Shown here: in pieces, positions 24,062 to 32,059 of the stretch
Position numbering within the stretch: the stretch's first letter is position 1
How the letters are laid out: each line of letters opens with the position of its first letter
Source: Planctomycetota bacterium
GTDB lineage: Bacteria > Planctomycetota > Phycisphaerae > Sedimentisphaerales > Anaerobacaceae
DNA: 38,053 nt
Assembly (NCBI GenBank): GCA_023481165.1
Contig: JAMCWO010000280.1
Span: forward strand, 1 to 38,053
Reading direction: 5' to 3'
Translations under genes and position numbers: made by a program
Notes under the pieces: model-generated
The model's input: only the letters and a program-made list of their open reading frames with translations
Database searches by the model: none
What the model was told of the DNA's origin: nothing

Positions 24062-25138
24062 GTGTTTTCAGTACTGGGGCGGGCGATGTCGCCCACGCCG
24101 ACGAGGAACGCGGAATCCCAGGCTGGTGAACCAATGTCCTTGGCGCAACGGCAAACCATCGTCGCAAACCTTCGCGAACTCCCCCTGGGACGGATCGTGG
24201 CGGACTTCCTCGATTATCTCGTGGTCGAAGCGGGTCTGTCCGAGAACACCGTCTTGGCCTACGGCCGCGACCTGCGGGAGTTCCTCAAGTACAGCCGGGA
24301 CAACGGGATCGGCAAGATCGAGGACGTGAAGCCCTGGCTGGTCCGCAAGTACTTCGGCCCCCGCACAGCAACCGGGACCGAAGTCCCCCAGAAGAAGATC
24401 GGTGCTGCGAATCCGCAATCCGCAATCCTCAATCCGCAATTCATGAACGACAGCTCCGCCAAGCGGGCCCTGGTGGCGATTCGGATGTTCCTGCGCTTTG
24501 CCAAGCTGAGGCGTCTGATCGAGGACGATGGCGGCGAGGTGCTGGATACGCCCAAGATCTGGCAGCGGCTGCCGGTGGTGTGCAACAAGCAGCAGGTGCT
24601 CCGGCTGCTGGAGGCCCCCTCGGCCAAGGAGAAGTACTACCTCCGGGACAAGGCTCTCCTGGAGCTGCTCTATGCCACCGGGGTGCGGGCGAGCGAGCTG
24701 GCGAACCTTAAGACTACCGACGTGAACCTGGACATTGGGTACTTGCGCTGTTTTGGCAAAGGCAACAAGGAGCGAGTCGTCCCCGTCGGCAAGATAGCGA
24801 TTGCGGCGACGCGCGACTATCTGCGGGACCTGCGTCCCCGGCTGGCCAAGCCGCAGAGCCAAGCGTTTCTATTATTGTCACGAACAGGCCGGCCGCTGTC
24901 ACGTATCGAGATCTGGAGACTGGTGAAGAAGTACGCCGTGCGCGCGGGCATGCCACGGAACGTGACCGTCCACACGCTGCGTCACTGCTTCGCCACTCAC
25001 CTGCTCGGCGGCGGGGCCGACCTTCGGAGTGTGCAGGAGATGCTGGGGCATGTCGATATCGGAACCACGCAGATTTACACCCACGTGGATCATGAGCGCT
25101 TGCGACAGATTCACAAGAAGTTCCATCCAAGGCCCTGA
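24062..25138 (+). CDS. XerC/XerD-type tyrosine recombinase with an internal repeat insertion
   Basis: The product is 358 aa from GTG 24062 (GAGAGGG 7 nt upstream); ATG 24134 gives a more usual N-terminus. The SAM-like core-binding domain (FLDYLVVEAGLSENTVLAYG) is followed by a catalytic domain with R209 (ATGVRASEL), a lysine in GKGNKER, H304 and R307 (HTLRHCF), H330 (LGHVDI) and nucleophile Y339 (TQIYTHVD). All catalytic residues are present, so it could be active, for example in resolving chromosome dimers. Residues about 101-127, between the DNA-binding and catalytic parts, are an extra low-complexity segment encoded partly by AATCCGC heptamers (24410-24441). The repeat-rich region lies immediately upstream. 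Confidence 0.9.
   Translation: MFSVLGRAMSPTPTRNAESQAGEPMSLAQRQTIVANLRELPLGRIVADFLDYLVVEAGLSENTVLAYGRDLREFLKYSRDNGIGKIEDVKPWLVRKYFGPRTATGTEVPQKKIGAANPQSAILNPQFMNDSSAKRALVAIRMFLRFAKLRRLIEDDGGEVLDTPKIWQRLPVVCNKQQVLRLLEAPSAKEKYYLRDKALLELLYATGVRASELANLKTTDVNLDIGYLRCFGKGNKERVVPVGKIAIAATRDYLRDLRPRLAKPQSQAFLLLSRTGRPLSRIEIWRLVKKYAVRAGMPRNVTVHTLRHCFATHLLGGGADLRSVQEMLGHVDIGTTQIYTHVDHERLRQIHKKFHPRP
24410..24441 (+). repeat. AATCNNN heptamer tract inside the recombinase gene
   Basis: AATCCGC, AATCCGC, AATCCTC, AATCCGC, then AATT, all in phase. In the recombinase frame it encodes NPQSAILNPQF without a stop. Confidence 0.85.
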
Positions 25139-25234
25139 AATGTGTCGCGACGCCGGGCTGTTTTTTTACGAAAAACCTGGGAAATTGCCGGTAAGACGAT
25201 TGACTCTCGCGCCCCGGAATCATTATGATGAGCC

Positions 25235-27547
25235 ATGGAAGAAATCGGCAGGGTTATCCGGATGAATGCACCACGGATTCACATCCTTCTATCGTTTCTG
25301 ATGGTGTTCTGCCCGGCCACCGGGAACCTCTGGGTCCAGCCATCGGCCCTCGGCGCCCAGGAACTGCCGCCGATGACGGAGGAAGCGGGCCCGGATACCG
25401 GGATGGACACGCAGCTCCGAATCAACAAGACCACGCTCCTGGAAGGCAAGAATTACCGGAACCAGATCGATGCCGCCGGTCTGCTGTTGGCCAGTGACAA
25501 TCCGGCGGCCCGGGAGATCGTGCTCGATGTGCTGCGGCGGACCGACATTCCGCAAGCCCGGGCGGCGGTCTGCGACGCCTTGAACTCGGCGCGTGTGGCG
25601 CAGAAGCCGCTGAAGAACAAGGGAAGTTTCGTTAAACCCTTGATCGCCATTCTCACCTCCGTCGAGGACCCGCTGATCGCCCAGCCCGCCGCCGAAGCGA
25701 CGCTGATTTTCGGCTACGACCAGGTGAAGCAGGATCTCGAGAACGCCGTGATGGACCCATCCCTGCCCCTCAACGTGCGGATGAACATCATCTATGCGAT
25801 CAAGCGGCATCCGGACGAGCAGGCGGTGGAGAAGCTGGTCAGTCTATTGGAGAATTCCGATCCGCAGATCGTGGACGCAGCGCGGACCGCCCTCAGTTCC
25901 ATCGGCATCTCTGTGAGCCCGGACCCGGCGGTCCGGCAACAGATGGTGGCCGAAATACGGGCGCGCGGGGTGCAGGCCTTTCTGCGCGAGCGGGTGATCT
26001 GGCAGGAAACCCGGCTGCGGGAGCTGCAGACGGATCTCTCCGCCTGGCAGAAGCGCTGCCTGACCGCCATGGGCGATCAATACGATTCTCTGGCGGATGA
26101 GGCCGCCAAGACCAGCTTTCTCGGCCGGCAACTACTCTCGCCGGAGATCGCCGTGCGGTCGTGGGCCTTGGACAAGCTTCAGGAACTGCGGAAAGGGACC
26201 GGCAAGCTGAAATTAGCGGACCTTGAGCAGACTCTGCTGAACCTGATCGCGGATCCGAGCAAACAGGTGCGGCTGGGGACCGCAAAGTTGCTGGCCTTGG
26301 TGAGCGAGCTGAACGTGGCGCAGCCGCTGCTGAAGCAACTGAAGGCCGAGACGGACGATCAGGTCCGGCGTGAGATCCTCGTAGCCCTCCGCGAGGCCTG
26401 CTACGTCGGCTCCCTGGCAACGGCGGGGCGCAAAGTTCCCGATGACATCAGAAAGGAGACCCTGGAATGGGCGGTTCGATTCCTGAGCGAGCCGGGTGTG
26501 GAGAAGGTCCGTACCGGTGCTGAGACGCTCGGCAAGCTACTGGAGCAGGATGGTCTCAAGCCGGAAGAGGTTGACAGGTATCTCAGGGCCCTGTTGGACA
26601 GGTACGCTTTGGCCGGCGCCGGAGCGGATCCCGCCATGCGGGGATATCTGCTCAGCGCCATGGCTGGTCTTTGTTCCGCCAGGAGCACCTGTCGAGAGCA
26701 GGCGGTGAAGCTTTACGGTGCCTCCTTCGAGCAGGCTCTGACCGACAAGGCGGACGTAGTTCGTCAGAACGCCATCGACGGGTTTGTGAATATATATAAG
26801 TCCAGCGCCTTGCGTAAGTTGCGCGAGAACATGGCGAACGATACGAGCGTAGCTATTCGGCAGAAGCTGGTGGACCTTGCCGGCGAGATTGGCGGACCTC
26901 CGGACTTGAATTGGCTGGCTGAGAAACTGGGTGTAGCCGGCGAGAGTGAGCAGGCTTGGCAGGCCATGCTGAAGATTTTGCAGAGATCGGAATTGGCTGC
27001 CTTGGCTGATTGGAGGCCGAAGCTGGACGCTCTGGCGGCGACAGGAAAGGTCTCCCTGGAGCAGAGAATCGCGTTCTTCACACTGGTGGAGCAGGAAGCA
27101 AAGAGCGAGAACAAGGCAGATGTCCTCAAAGATGCCCGGGTGAGGCTGGCCCAGTTGTACGTTGAGAGCAAGAATCTCAAGCAGGCTTCGGAGTACTGGA
27201 AGACCTTGCTCGACGTCGTTGCGCCCGGAGAAGAGAGGCAGCAGATCCAAGGACAACTTCTACGGACTTACCTTGGCTCAGGAAGCGTGGATCAGGCGGT
27301 CGAGCTGATCTCCAAGGGACTGTCCGCCAAGGACTTGGATGTACGGCCGACGGGTTCTGTGGCCAAGATTGTTGAGGAATACCTCAACAGCCCCACGACG
27401 ACGGATCCCAACGTCTTTCTGGCCTCGCTTCAGCCGATCAAGGTCTCGGATCCAGGAACGTTGCAGGATTGGCGCGCTCTGCTAAGTGGGTGGTCCAGAT
27501 TCGCCCGAGCCAAAAAGAGCGAAGATGCCGGCAGGATGGATAATTGA
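25235..27547 (+). CDS. Secreted HEAT-repeat protein
   Basis: The product is 770 aa (ATG 25262 is an alternative start, 9 residues in). An N-terminal signal peptide (HILLSFLMVFCPATGNLWV) is followed by a short acidic linker and then almost entirely helical HEAT-like repeats: AAREIVLDVLRRTDIPQARA, LNVRMNIIYAIKRHPDEQAV, NSDPQIVDAARTALSSIG, LSPEIAVRSWALDKLQEL and so on to about residue 560. The last 150 residues (VRLAQLYVESKNLKQASEYW; LLRTYLGSGSVDQAVELI) look like TPR helices. It is probably a periplasmic scaffold for protein interactions; no enzyme motif is seen. A weak start region makes the exact N-terminus uncertain. Confidence 0.82.
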   Translation: MEEIGRVIRMNAPRIHILLSFLMVFCPATGNLWVQPSALGAQELPPMTEEAGPDTGMDTQLRINKTTLLEGKNYRNQIDAAGLLLASDNPAAREIVLDVLRRTDIPQARAAVCDALNSARVAQKPLKNKGSFVKPLIAILTSVEDPLIAQPAAEATLIFGYDQVKQDLENAVMDPSLPLNVRMNIIYAIKRHPDEQAVEKLVSLLENSDPQIVDAARTALSSIGISVSPDPAVRQQMVAEIRARGVQAFLRERVIWQETRLRELQTDLSAWQKRCLTAMGDQYDSLADEAAKTSFLGRQLLSPEIAVRSWALDKLQELRKGTGKLKLADLEQTLLNLIADPSKQVRLGTAKLLALVSELNVAQPLLKQLKAETDDQVRREILVALREACYVGSLATAGRKVPDDIRKETLEWAVRFLSEPGVEKVRTGAETLGKLLEQDGLKPEEVDRYLRALLDRYALAGAGADPAMRGYLLSAMAGLCSARSTCREQAVKLYGASFEQALTDKADVVRQNAIDGFVNIYKSSALRKLRENMANDTSVAIRQKLVDLAGEIGGPPDLNWLAEKLGVAGESEQAWQAMLKILQRSELAALADWRPKLDALAATGKVSLEQRIAFFTLVEQEAKSENKADVLKDARVRLAQLYVESKNLKQASEYWKTLLDVVAPGEERQQIQGQLLRTYLGSGSVDQAVELISKGLSAKDLDVRPTGSVAKIVEEYLNSPTTTDPNVFLASLQPIKVSDPGTLQDWRALLSGWSRFARAKKSEDAGRMDN

Positions 27548-27663
27548 GAGCGGTGCCGGGTCGGTCGCCGGGCGCGGGCAGATCTGCAGGCGGCTGGCGG
27601 AAGAGGAGGAATCCCATCCGGGGTCGGCGGCCGGGATACGACTGGGTTGACATGGGTGGGGTG

Positions 27664-27721
27664 TTTTTTTGCATTTTTTTGTTTTTTTCTGTTTGCACTG
27701 GCCCCGGCAGAACCTTATATT
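27664..27721 (+). promoter_or_regulatory. Candidate promoter with phased T-tracts for tRNA-Thr/tuf
   Basis: Runs of seven T start at 27664, 27674 and 27682, spaced near one helical turn, directly before TTGCAC (27693-27698), a 17-bp spacer and TATATT (27716-27721). The T-tracts would act as an UP element or bend. The last T-tract also follows the HEAT gene and might aid termination, though no stem precedes it. Confidence 0.5.
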
Positions 27722-27761
27722 CATCGATTTATAGTCCTCAGCAACTAGGGCCAAGATAGAA

Positions 27762-27858
27762 ACCTTGCCGCCGGTGCGGAGATCAGTGTGGATGGACGGA
27801 ATCAACTCCACACCTGCGGGCAAGGTATTACTGTCCTTAGAGACGCCGTTTCGGCGTC
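27762..27858 (+). promoter_or_regulatory. Structured leader before tRNA-Thr(GGT)
   Basis: ACCTTGCC (27762-27769) pairs with GGCAAGGT (27819-27826) and encloses the hairpin GTGTGGA (27786-27792)/TCCACAC (27807-27813). A second hairpin, GACGCCG (27842-27848), TTT, CGGCGTC (27852-27858), lies just before the tRNA. No T-run follows, so these are more likely processing or antitermination structures than terminators. Confidence 0.5.
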
Positions 27859-27882
27859 GCGGTGAACAGGACAGGATGGATC

Positions 27883-27955
<73 letters not shown>

Positions 27956-28081
27956 ACATGCAAGCAAGCCAGGACGCGGCCAGTGATAGTGCCTGAGCCG
28001 GGCTTTGAGTTGGACGTGAAGATTAACACCGGAGACCATCAAGGAACATGCAGATAGCTGCTCATTGGAGGTATAGTTGAA

Positions 28082-29308
28082 ATGGCTAAGGCAGTATTTG
28101 AACGGACCAAGCCGCACGTAAACGTGGGAACGATCGGGCATGTGGACCACGGCAAGACGACTTTGACGGCTGCGATGACGAAGGTCATGGAACTCAAGGG
28201 GTTGTCGAAGTTCAAGTCGTATGACGATATCGCCAAGGCTTCTGAGTCCCAAGGTCGTCGTGATGCGACGAAGATCCTTACGATAGCGACGGCACACGTG
28301 GAATATGAGACGGAAAACCGGCACTACGCCCACATCGACTGTCCGGGCCACGCCGATTACGTGAAGAACATGATTACCGGCGCCGCCCAGATGGACGGTG
28401 CGATTCTGGTGGTCAGCGCCTATGATGGGCCCATGCCCCAGACCCGCGAGCACATTCTGCTGGCCCGGCAGGTGAACGTACCCAAGGTCATCGTCTTCAT
28501 GAACAAAGTGGATCTCGTGGACGATCCCGAGTTGCTGGACTTGGTCGAGCTGGAGATCCGTGAGCTTCTGAACAAGTACCAATTCCCGGGCGACGAGACG
28601 CCGATCATTCGGGGCACGGCGGTTGCCGCGATGAGGGCGGAGTCGATCGACGATCCGGCCTGCGGACCGATTGTCGAGCTGCTCAAAGCGATGGACGAGT
28701 ACATCCCGGTCCCGAAGCGGGAGACGGACCTGCCCTTCCTGATGCCTATCGAAGATGTATTCAGCATCAAGGGCCGCGGCACGGTCGGCACGGGCCGCGT
28801 CGAGCGTGGCAAGGTTCATGTCGGCGAGGAAATCGAGATCATCGGTCTGGCCAAGGATACTCGCAGAAGCGTGGTGACGGGCGTCGAGATGTTCAATAAG
28901 ACCCTGGATGAGGGTCAGGCCGGCGACAACATCGGCGTGCTGCTCCGCGGTGTGGAAAAGAAGGACCTGGAGCGCGGGCAAGTGATTGCCAAGCCCGGCA
29001 GCATCACCCCGCACACGAAGTTCCACGCCCAAGTGTACGTGCTGACGAAGGAAGAGGGCGGCCGTCATACGCCGTTCTTCCCGGGCTATAAGCCGCAGTT
29101 CTACTTCCGGACAACCGACGTCACCGGCGGCGTGCTGACCCTCATGAGTGAGGACGGCAAGACGGCCGAGATGTGCATGCCCGGCGACAACATCACGATG
29201 GACATTGAGATCATCAACCCCATCGCGATGGAAGAAGGCCTGCGGTTCGCCATTCGGGAAGGCGGACGCACGGTCGGCGCGGGTGTCGTCACGAAGGTTA
29301 TTGCCTGA
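28082..29308 (+). CDS. tuf: Elongation factor Tu
   Basis: The product is 408 aa; GGAGG lies 11 nt before ATG 28082. EF-Tu delivers aminoacyl-tRNA to the ribosome as a GTPase. G1 is GHVDHGKT (19-26), G3 DCPGHADY (86-93) and G4 NKVD; domains 2 and 3 are complete to [11 protein letters not shown]. Switch I is odd: residues 47-70 read [20 protein letters not shown] then TIAT, in place of the usual YDxIDxAPEExxRGITIxT. That is five residues longer and lacks the RG before the threonine; T67 still aligns with the magnesium-binding threonine. I recall a DIAKxxxVRDATKxxTIA form in planctomycete EF-Tu. It is followed by rpmG after 16 bp. Confidence 0.98.
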   Translation: MAKAVFERTKPHVNVGTIGHVDHGKTTLTAAMTKVMELKGLSKFKSYDDIAKASESQGRRDATKILTIATAHVEYETENRHYAHIDCPGHADYVKNMITGAAQMDGAILVVSAYDGPMPQTREHILLARQVNVPKVIVFMNKVDLVDDPELLDLVELEIRELLNKYQFPGDETPIIRGTAVAAMRAESIDDPACGPIVELLKAMDEYIPVPKRETDLPFLMPIEDVFSIKGRGTVGTGRVERGKVHVGEEIEIIGLAKDTRRSVVTGVEMFNKTLDEGQAGDNIGVLLRGVEKKDLERGQVIAKPGSITPHTKFHAQVYVLTKEEGGRHTPFFPGYKPQFYFRTTDVTGGVLTLMSEDGKTAEMCMPGDNITMDIEIINPIAMEEGLRFAIREGGRTVGAGVVTKVIA

Positions 29309-29324
29309 GTCGAATGCGGGTATC

Positions 29325-29498
29325 ATGGCCAAGAAGAAGAAAAGCAAGAGAGAGTACGTCTGGCTCGAGTGTGGTGATTGCGGCCAGAGAAACTATCGCA
29401 CGGAAATCAGCGTGGCGGAAGGTGCGCCCAAGTTGGAGCTCCAGAAGTACTGCAAGAGCGAGCGCAAGCGCACCACGCACAAGATCCGGCGCAAATAA
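29325..29498 (+). CDS. rpmG: Ribosomal protein L33
   Basis: The product is 57 aa. It is very basic, with VWLECGDCGQRNYRT and LELQKYCKSERKRTTHKIRR, the L33 pattern of the large ribosomal subunit. The zinc-ribbon form normally has two cysteine pairs; here C16, C19 and C43 remain and the fourth position is not Cys, so zinc binding is doubtful. There is no clear ribosome-binding site, and translation may depend on tuf just upstream. A hairpin and tRNA-Trp follow. Confidence 0.93.
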   Translation: MAKKKKSKREYVWLECGDCGQRNYRTEISVAEGAPKLELQKYCKSERKRTTHKIRRK

Positions 29499-29519
29499 GA
29501 ATAATAAGGAAAGGCTGAC

Positions 29520-29536
29520 ACTCTCGTTCGGAGAGT
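29520..29536 (+). promoter_or_regulatory. Hairpin between rpmG and tRNA-Trp
   Basis: ACTCTC (29520-29525), loop GTTCG, GAGAGT (29531-29536): a 6-bp stem without a T-run, 8 nt before the tRNA. It is probably an RNA-processing or pausing structure within the operon. Confidence 0.45.
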
Positions 29537-29544
29537 CACGGCAT

Positions 29545-29618
29545 ACGCCAGTAGCTCAACTTGGTAGAGCATTGGTCTCCAAAACCAAAGGTTGGGGGTT
29601 CGATTCCCTCCTGGCGTG
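29545..29618 (+). tRNA. tRNA-Trp (CCA anticodon)
   Basis: The acceptor arms ACGCCAG and CTGGCGT pair. The anticodon stem TTGGT/ACCAA encloses CTCCAAA (anticodon CCA), and the T-stem encloses TTCGATT. The length is 74 nt and the 3' CCA is not encoded. The position between rpmG and secE is a common order. Confidence 0.95.
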
Positions 29619-29677
29619 TTGTTGGCGACCTTGCCGGGCCAACGCCGCGTCGAACTGTGGGTTAAACAGGACCGACT

Positions 29678-30061
29678 ATGCCAATGCAGATGTATAAACC
29701 GGGACAAGGGAAATATTCGAGACTGGGCACGCTCTTCGCCGTGGTGATCACGGTCGCGATTGGCTGTTACCGGCTGTACGAGATGCTCAACGCCTCGGAT
29801 TTGAACTTCTTGATCACAGCGCTGGTCCCAGCGGCAATTTTTGCGGTCCTTTCCGGACTCACCCTCTGGCTGATGAACAAGCCGGCGGTGGCGGATTTCC
29901 TGATTGCGGCGGAAGGGGAACTCAAGAAGGTGAACTGGTCCAGCCGCAAGGAAGTCGCGGTCTCCACGTTCGTCGTCATTATTGTTGTCTTGTTGATGGC
30001 GGTTTTGTTGGGAACGACGGACTTCGTGTTCCAGTTGGTCTTTCAGAAGCTGATCGGGTAG
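29678..30061 (+). CDS. secE: Protein translocase subunit SecE
   Basis: The product is 127 aa; AGGA lies 8 nt before ATG 29678 (another ATG follows 9 nt later). Three membrane segments are visible: LGTLFAVVITVAIGCYRLY, FLITALVPAAIFAVLSGL and VSTFVVIIVVLLMAVLLGTT. The conserved amphipathic stretch GELKKVNWSSRKEV precedes the last one. SecE braces SecY in the inner-membrane Sec channel. Many bacteria have a one-span SecE of ~60 residues; this three-span form resembles the E. coli length. The secE-nusG neighbourhood is the standard order. Confidence 0.95.
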   Translation: MPMQMYKPGQGKYSRLGTLFAVVITVAIGCYRLYEMLNASDLNFLITALVPAAIFAVLSGLTLWLMNKPAVADFLIAAEGELKKVNWSSRKEVAVSTFVVIIVVLLMAVLLGTTDFVFQLVFQKLIG

Positions 30062-30203
30062 AGCCGGTTGTTCTGCAAGAGCGGATCGGGGAGAAACGCT
30101 GCCGGCGGACGGAAACGGTCGGGAGCAGCAGTCCGGCGAGAGCTGCGTGGGCGTAAGCCCGAAAGGATGTCGCCTGCCGAAACGCGGGTGTGGATTGAAA
30201 CAG
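30062..30203 (+). promoter_or_regulatory. Possible structured leader of nusG
   Basis: This 142-nt gap is long for this operon. GGCGA (30135-30139) pairs with TCGCC (30170-30174) around a GNRA-type hairpin, GGGC-GTAA-GCCC (30149-30160). GGAC (30107-30110) can pair with GTCC (30131-30134). This was folded by eye only; no known RNA family was recognised. Confidence 0.35.
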
Positions 30204-30746
30204 ATGCGATGGTACGTTTTACGAGTTGCGGCGAACAAGGAAATGCAGGTGCGGGATGCCCTCGCGCGCAAGGTCGAGCAGGAGGGCCTGGCCGATATCA
30301 TCGGCCGAATCGAGGTCCCCACCGAGCAGATCAAACGGATCCGCGGCGGCAAGCAGACGGTCCACCGGCGTAAGCTCTACCCCGGCTACGTCTTCATGGA
30401 GATGGAGACCACGGACGACGGCCGCGTGCCCGAGCGGGCTTGGTTCCTGATCAAAGGCACGGCCGGCGTGGGCGATTTTATCGGCACCGAAGGCATGCCG
30501 ACGCCGATGCGGGATACCGATGTAGCCAAGATGCTGCTGGAAGCGGAGAAGCCGGAAGAGGCGCCCAGCATCAAGGTCGAATTCCAAAAGGGCGACCATA
30601 TCAAGATTCGCGAGGGGGCGTTCGAGAATTTCGAGGGCACGGTCGATTCGATCGACTCGGAGCGCGGCATCGTCAAGGTGATCGTGACGATTTTCGGTCG
30701 CAGCACCCCGCTGGATATCGAGTATTGGCAGATCGAGAAAGTGTAG
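30204..30746 (+). CDS. nusG: Transcription antitermination factor NusG
   Basis: The product is 180 aa from ATG 30204; the ribosome-binding site is weak. The NGN domain (MRWYVLRVAANKEMQVRDAL; HRRKLYPGYVFMEM; WFLIKGTAGVGDFIG) is followed by a short linker and the KOW domain (FQKGDHIKIREGAFENFEGT; IVKVIVTIFGRSTPLDIE). NusG binds RNA polymerase, raises processivity and links to Rho or the ribosome. The length is normal. A longer upstream reading into the leader (GVSPKGCRLPKR) is not conserved. Confidence 0.97.
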   Translation: MRWYVLRVAANKEMQVRDALARKVEQEGLADIIGRIEVPTEQIKRIRGGKQTVHRRKLYPGYVFMEMETTDDGRVPERAWFLIKGTAGVGDFIGTEGMPTPMRDTDVAKMLLEAEKPEEAPSIKVEFQKGDHIKIREGAFENFEGTVDSIDSERGIVKVIVTIFGRSTPLDIEYWQIEKV

Positions 30747-30811
30747 AGCAGGGAAGCGGACGAATCGCCTGCGGGCGGTAACAGGAATTTGCGGTGCAAT
30801 AAGGGTAGAAG

Positions 30812-31237
30812 ATGGCTAAGGAAATAACGACGCAGATCAAATTGCAGGCTCCCGGTGGGCAGGCTACGCCCGCGCCGCCGATCGGGCCGGCTCTGGGCCA
30901 GCATGGCGTCAATATCGGGCAGTTCGTGTCGCAGTTCAACGAGCGCACCCGGGAGATGAATGGCACGATCGTGCCCGTGGTGATCACGGTTTACACCGAC
31001 CGGAGTTTTTCATTCGAGGTCAAGAGTCCCCCCGGCCGCCGTGCTGTGAAACAGGCGGCGGAAGTGGCCAAGGGCAGTGGCACGCCCAACAAGGAGAAGG
31101 TCGGCAAGGTGACCGCCGCCCAGGTCCGCAAGATCGCCGAGACAAAGGCCAAGGACCTGAACGCCTACGATCTGGACAAGGCGGAAAAGATCATTCGCGG
31201 CACGGCGCGCAGCATGGGAATCGAAGTGGTCGATTGA
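30812..31237 (+). CDS. rplK: Ribosomal protein L11
   Basis: The product is 141 aa. [20 protein letters not shown] and [15 protein letters not shown] are the hallmark N-terminal segments, and [14 protein letters not shown] with [11 protein letters not shown] closes the protein. L11 forms the GTPase-associated stalk base with L10/L12 on 23S rRNA. The TPP-alanine stretch of most L11 proteins reads [14 protein letters not shown] here. It is followed by rplA after 41 bp. Confidence 0.98.
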   Translation: MAKEITTQIKLQAPGGQATPAPPIGPALGQHGVNIGQFVSQFNERTREMNGTIVPVVITVYTDRSFSFEVKSPPGRRAVKQAAEVAKGSGTPNKEKVGKVTAAQVRKIAETKAKDLNAYDLDKAEKIIRGTARSMGIEVVD

Positions 31238-31278
31238 GGAGCCGGGTCCTCGATCGCTGTGGGAATGAGATTAGGATT

Positions 31279-31956
31279 ATGAAGCCCAGGAGCAAACGAT
31301 ACAAGAAAGAGGCCGAGCAGGTGTCGGAAGGGCCGGTGAGCCTCGATCAAGGAATCGACAAAATCAAATCGTTCAAGGGGGTCAAGTTCGATCAGACGGT
31401 CGAGTGCGTCCTGCTGCTCGGGATCGATCCCAAGCAGACGGACCAACTGATCCGCGGGTCCCTCTCTCTGCCGCACGGCGTGGGCAAGCAGAAGAAAGTC
31501 ATCGCCTTCTGCGATGATTCCCAGGTTGAGGCGGCCAAGAAGGCCGGAGCGATCGAGGCCGGCGTCGATGACCTGGTCAAGAAGGTCATGGACGGCTGGG
31601 CGGACTTCGATGTCGCCATCGCCTCGCCGAAGGTCATGGGCAAGGTGGGCAAGCTCGGCCGGGTCCTCGGCCCCCAGGGCAAGATGCCCTCGCCCAAGAA
31701 CGGGACTGTAACGGACGACGTGATCACCGCCGTGGCGGAGTTTACGGCCGGCAAGATCGAGTTCCGCAACGACGCCGGCGGCAACGTGCATGCCGTCGTC
31801 GGCAAACAGAGCTTCGACAAGCAGAAACTTCGGGAGAACATCGAGGCCTTCGTCAATCACATCAAGAGGGTCAAACCGGCCTCTGCCAAGGGGTCCTACA
31901 TCCGGAAAGCTTGTCTATCCGCCACGATGAGCCCTGCGGTGGAAGTCAGCGTCTGA
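31279..31956 (+). CDS. rplA: Ribosomal protein L1
   Basis: The product is 225 aa from ATG 31279; the frame upstream is not conserved. FDQTVECVLLLGIDPKQTDQ, RGSLSLPHGVGKQKKV, LGRVLGPQGKMPSPKNGTVT and IEFRNDAGGNVHAVVGKQSF are typical of L1, which binds 23S rRNA at the exit-site stalk and can repress its own mRNA. A hairpin GTCGG/CCGAC at 31961-31979 follows the stop and may take part in such control or in mRNA processing. Confidence 0.98.
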   Translation: MKPRSKRYKKEAEQVSEGPVSLDQGIDKIKSFKGVKFDQTVECVLLLGIDPKQTDQLIRGSLSLPHGVGKQKKVIAFCDDSQVEAAKKAGAIEAGVDDLVKKVMDGWADFDVAIASPKVMGKVGKLGRVLGPQGKMPSPKNGTVTDDVITAVAEFTAGKIEFRNDAGGNVHAVVGKQSFDKQKLRENIEAFVNHIKRVKPASAKGSYIRKACLSATMSPAVEVSV

Positions 31957-32059
31957 AGTGGTCGGCCCTGAGGTCCGACGCACAAAGGACTTTCATGGAC
32001 GGCCCAGCGCGGCTGTATGAGGTCATCGGCAACCCTGTTGCATGGGAGACTGAGATCAA

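Larger units (their letters stand above)
27548..27882 (+). other. Gene-free leader region of the tRNA-Thr/tuf cluster
   Basis: These 335 bases carry no gene. They contain three T7 tracts, a candidate promoter and a structured leader before tRNA-Thr(GGT), described separately. A GCAGATCTGC palindrome near 27577 is too short to call. Confidence 0.6.

Noticed and set aside
24062-27547. Integrative element defined by the recombinase
   Set aside because: The recombinase looks like housekeeping XerC/D; no tRNA-linked attachment repeats or cargo genes were found around it. The nearby tRNA-Thr(GGT) has no duplicated 3' end.
27762-27858. T-box riboswitch before tRNA-Thr/tuf
   Set aside because: No T-box sequence or specifier loop is visible, and the downstream genes are not amino-acid related synthetases.
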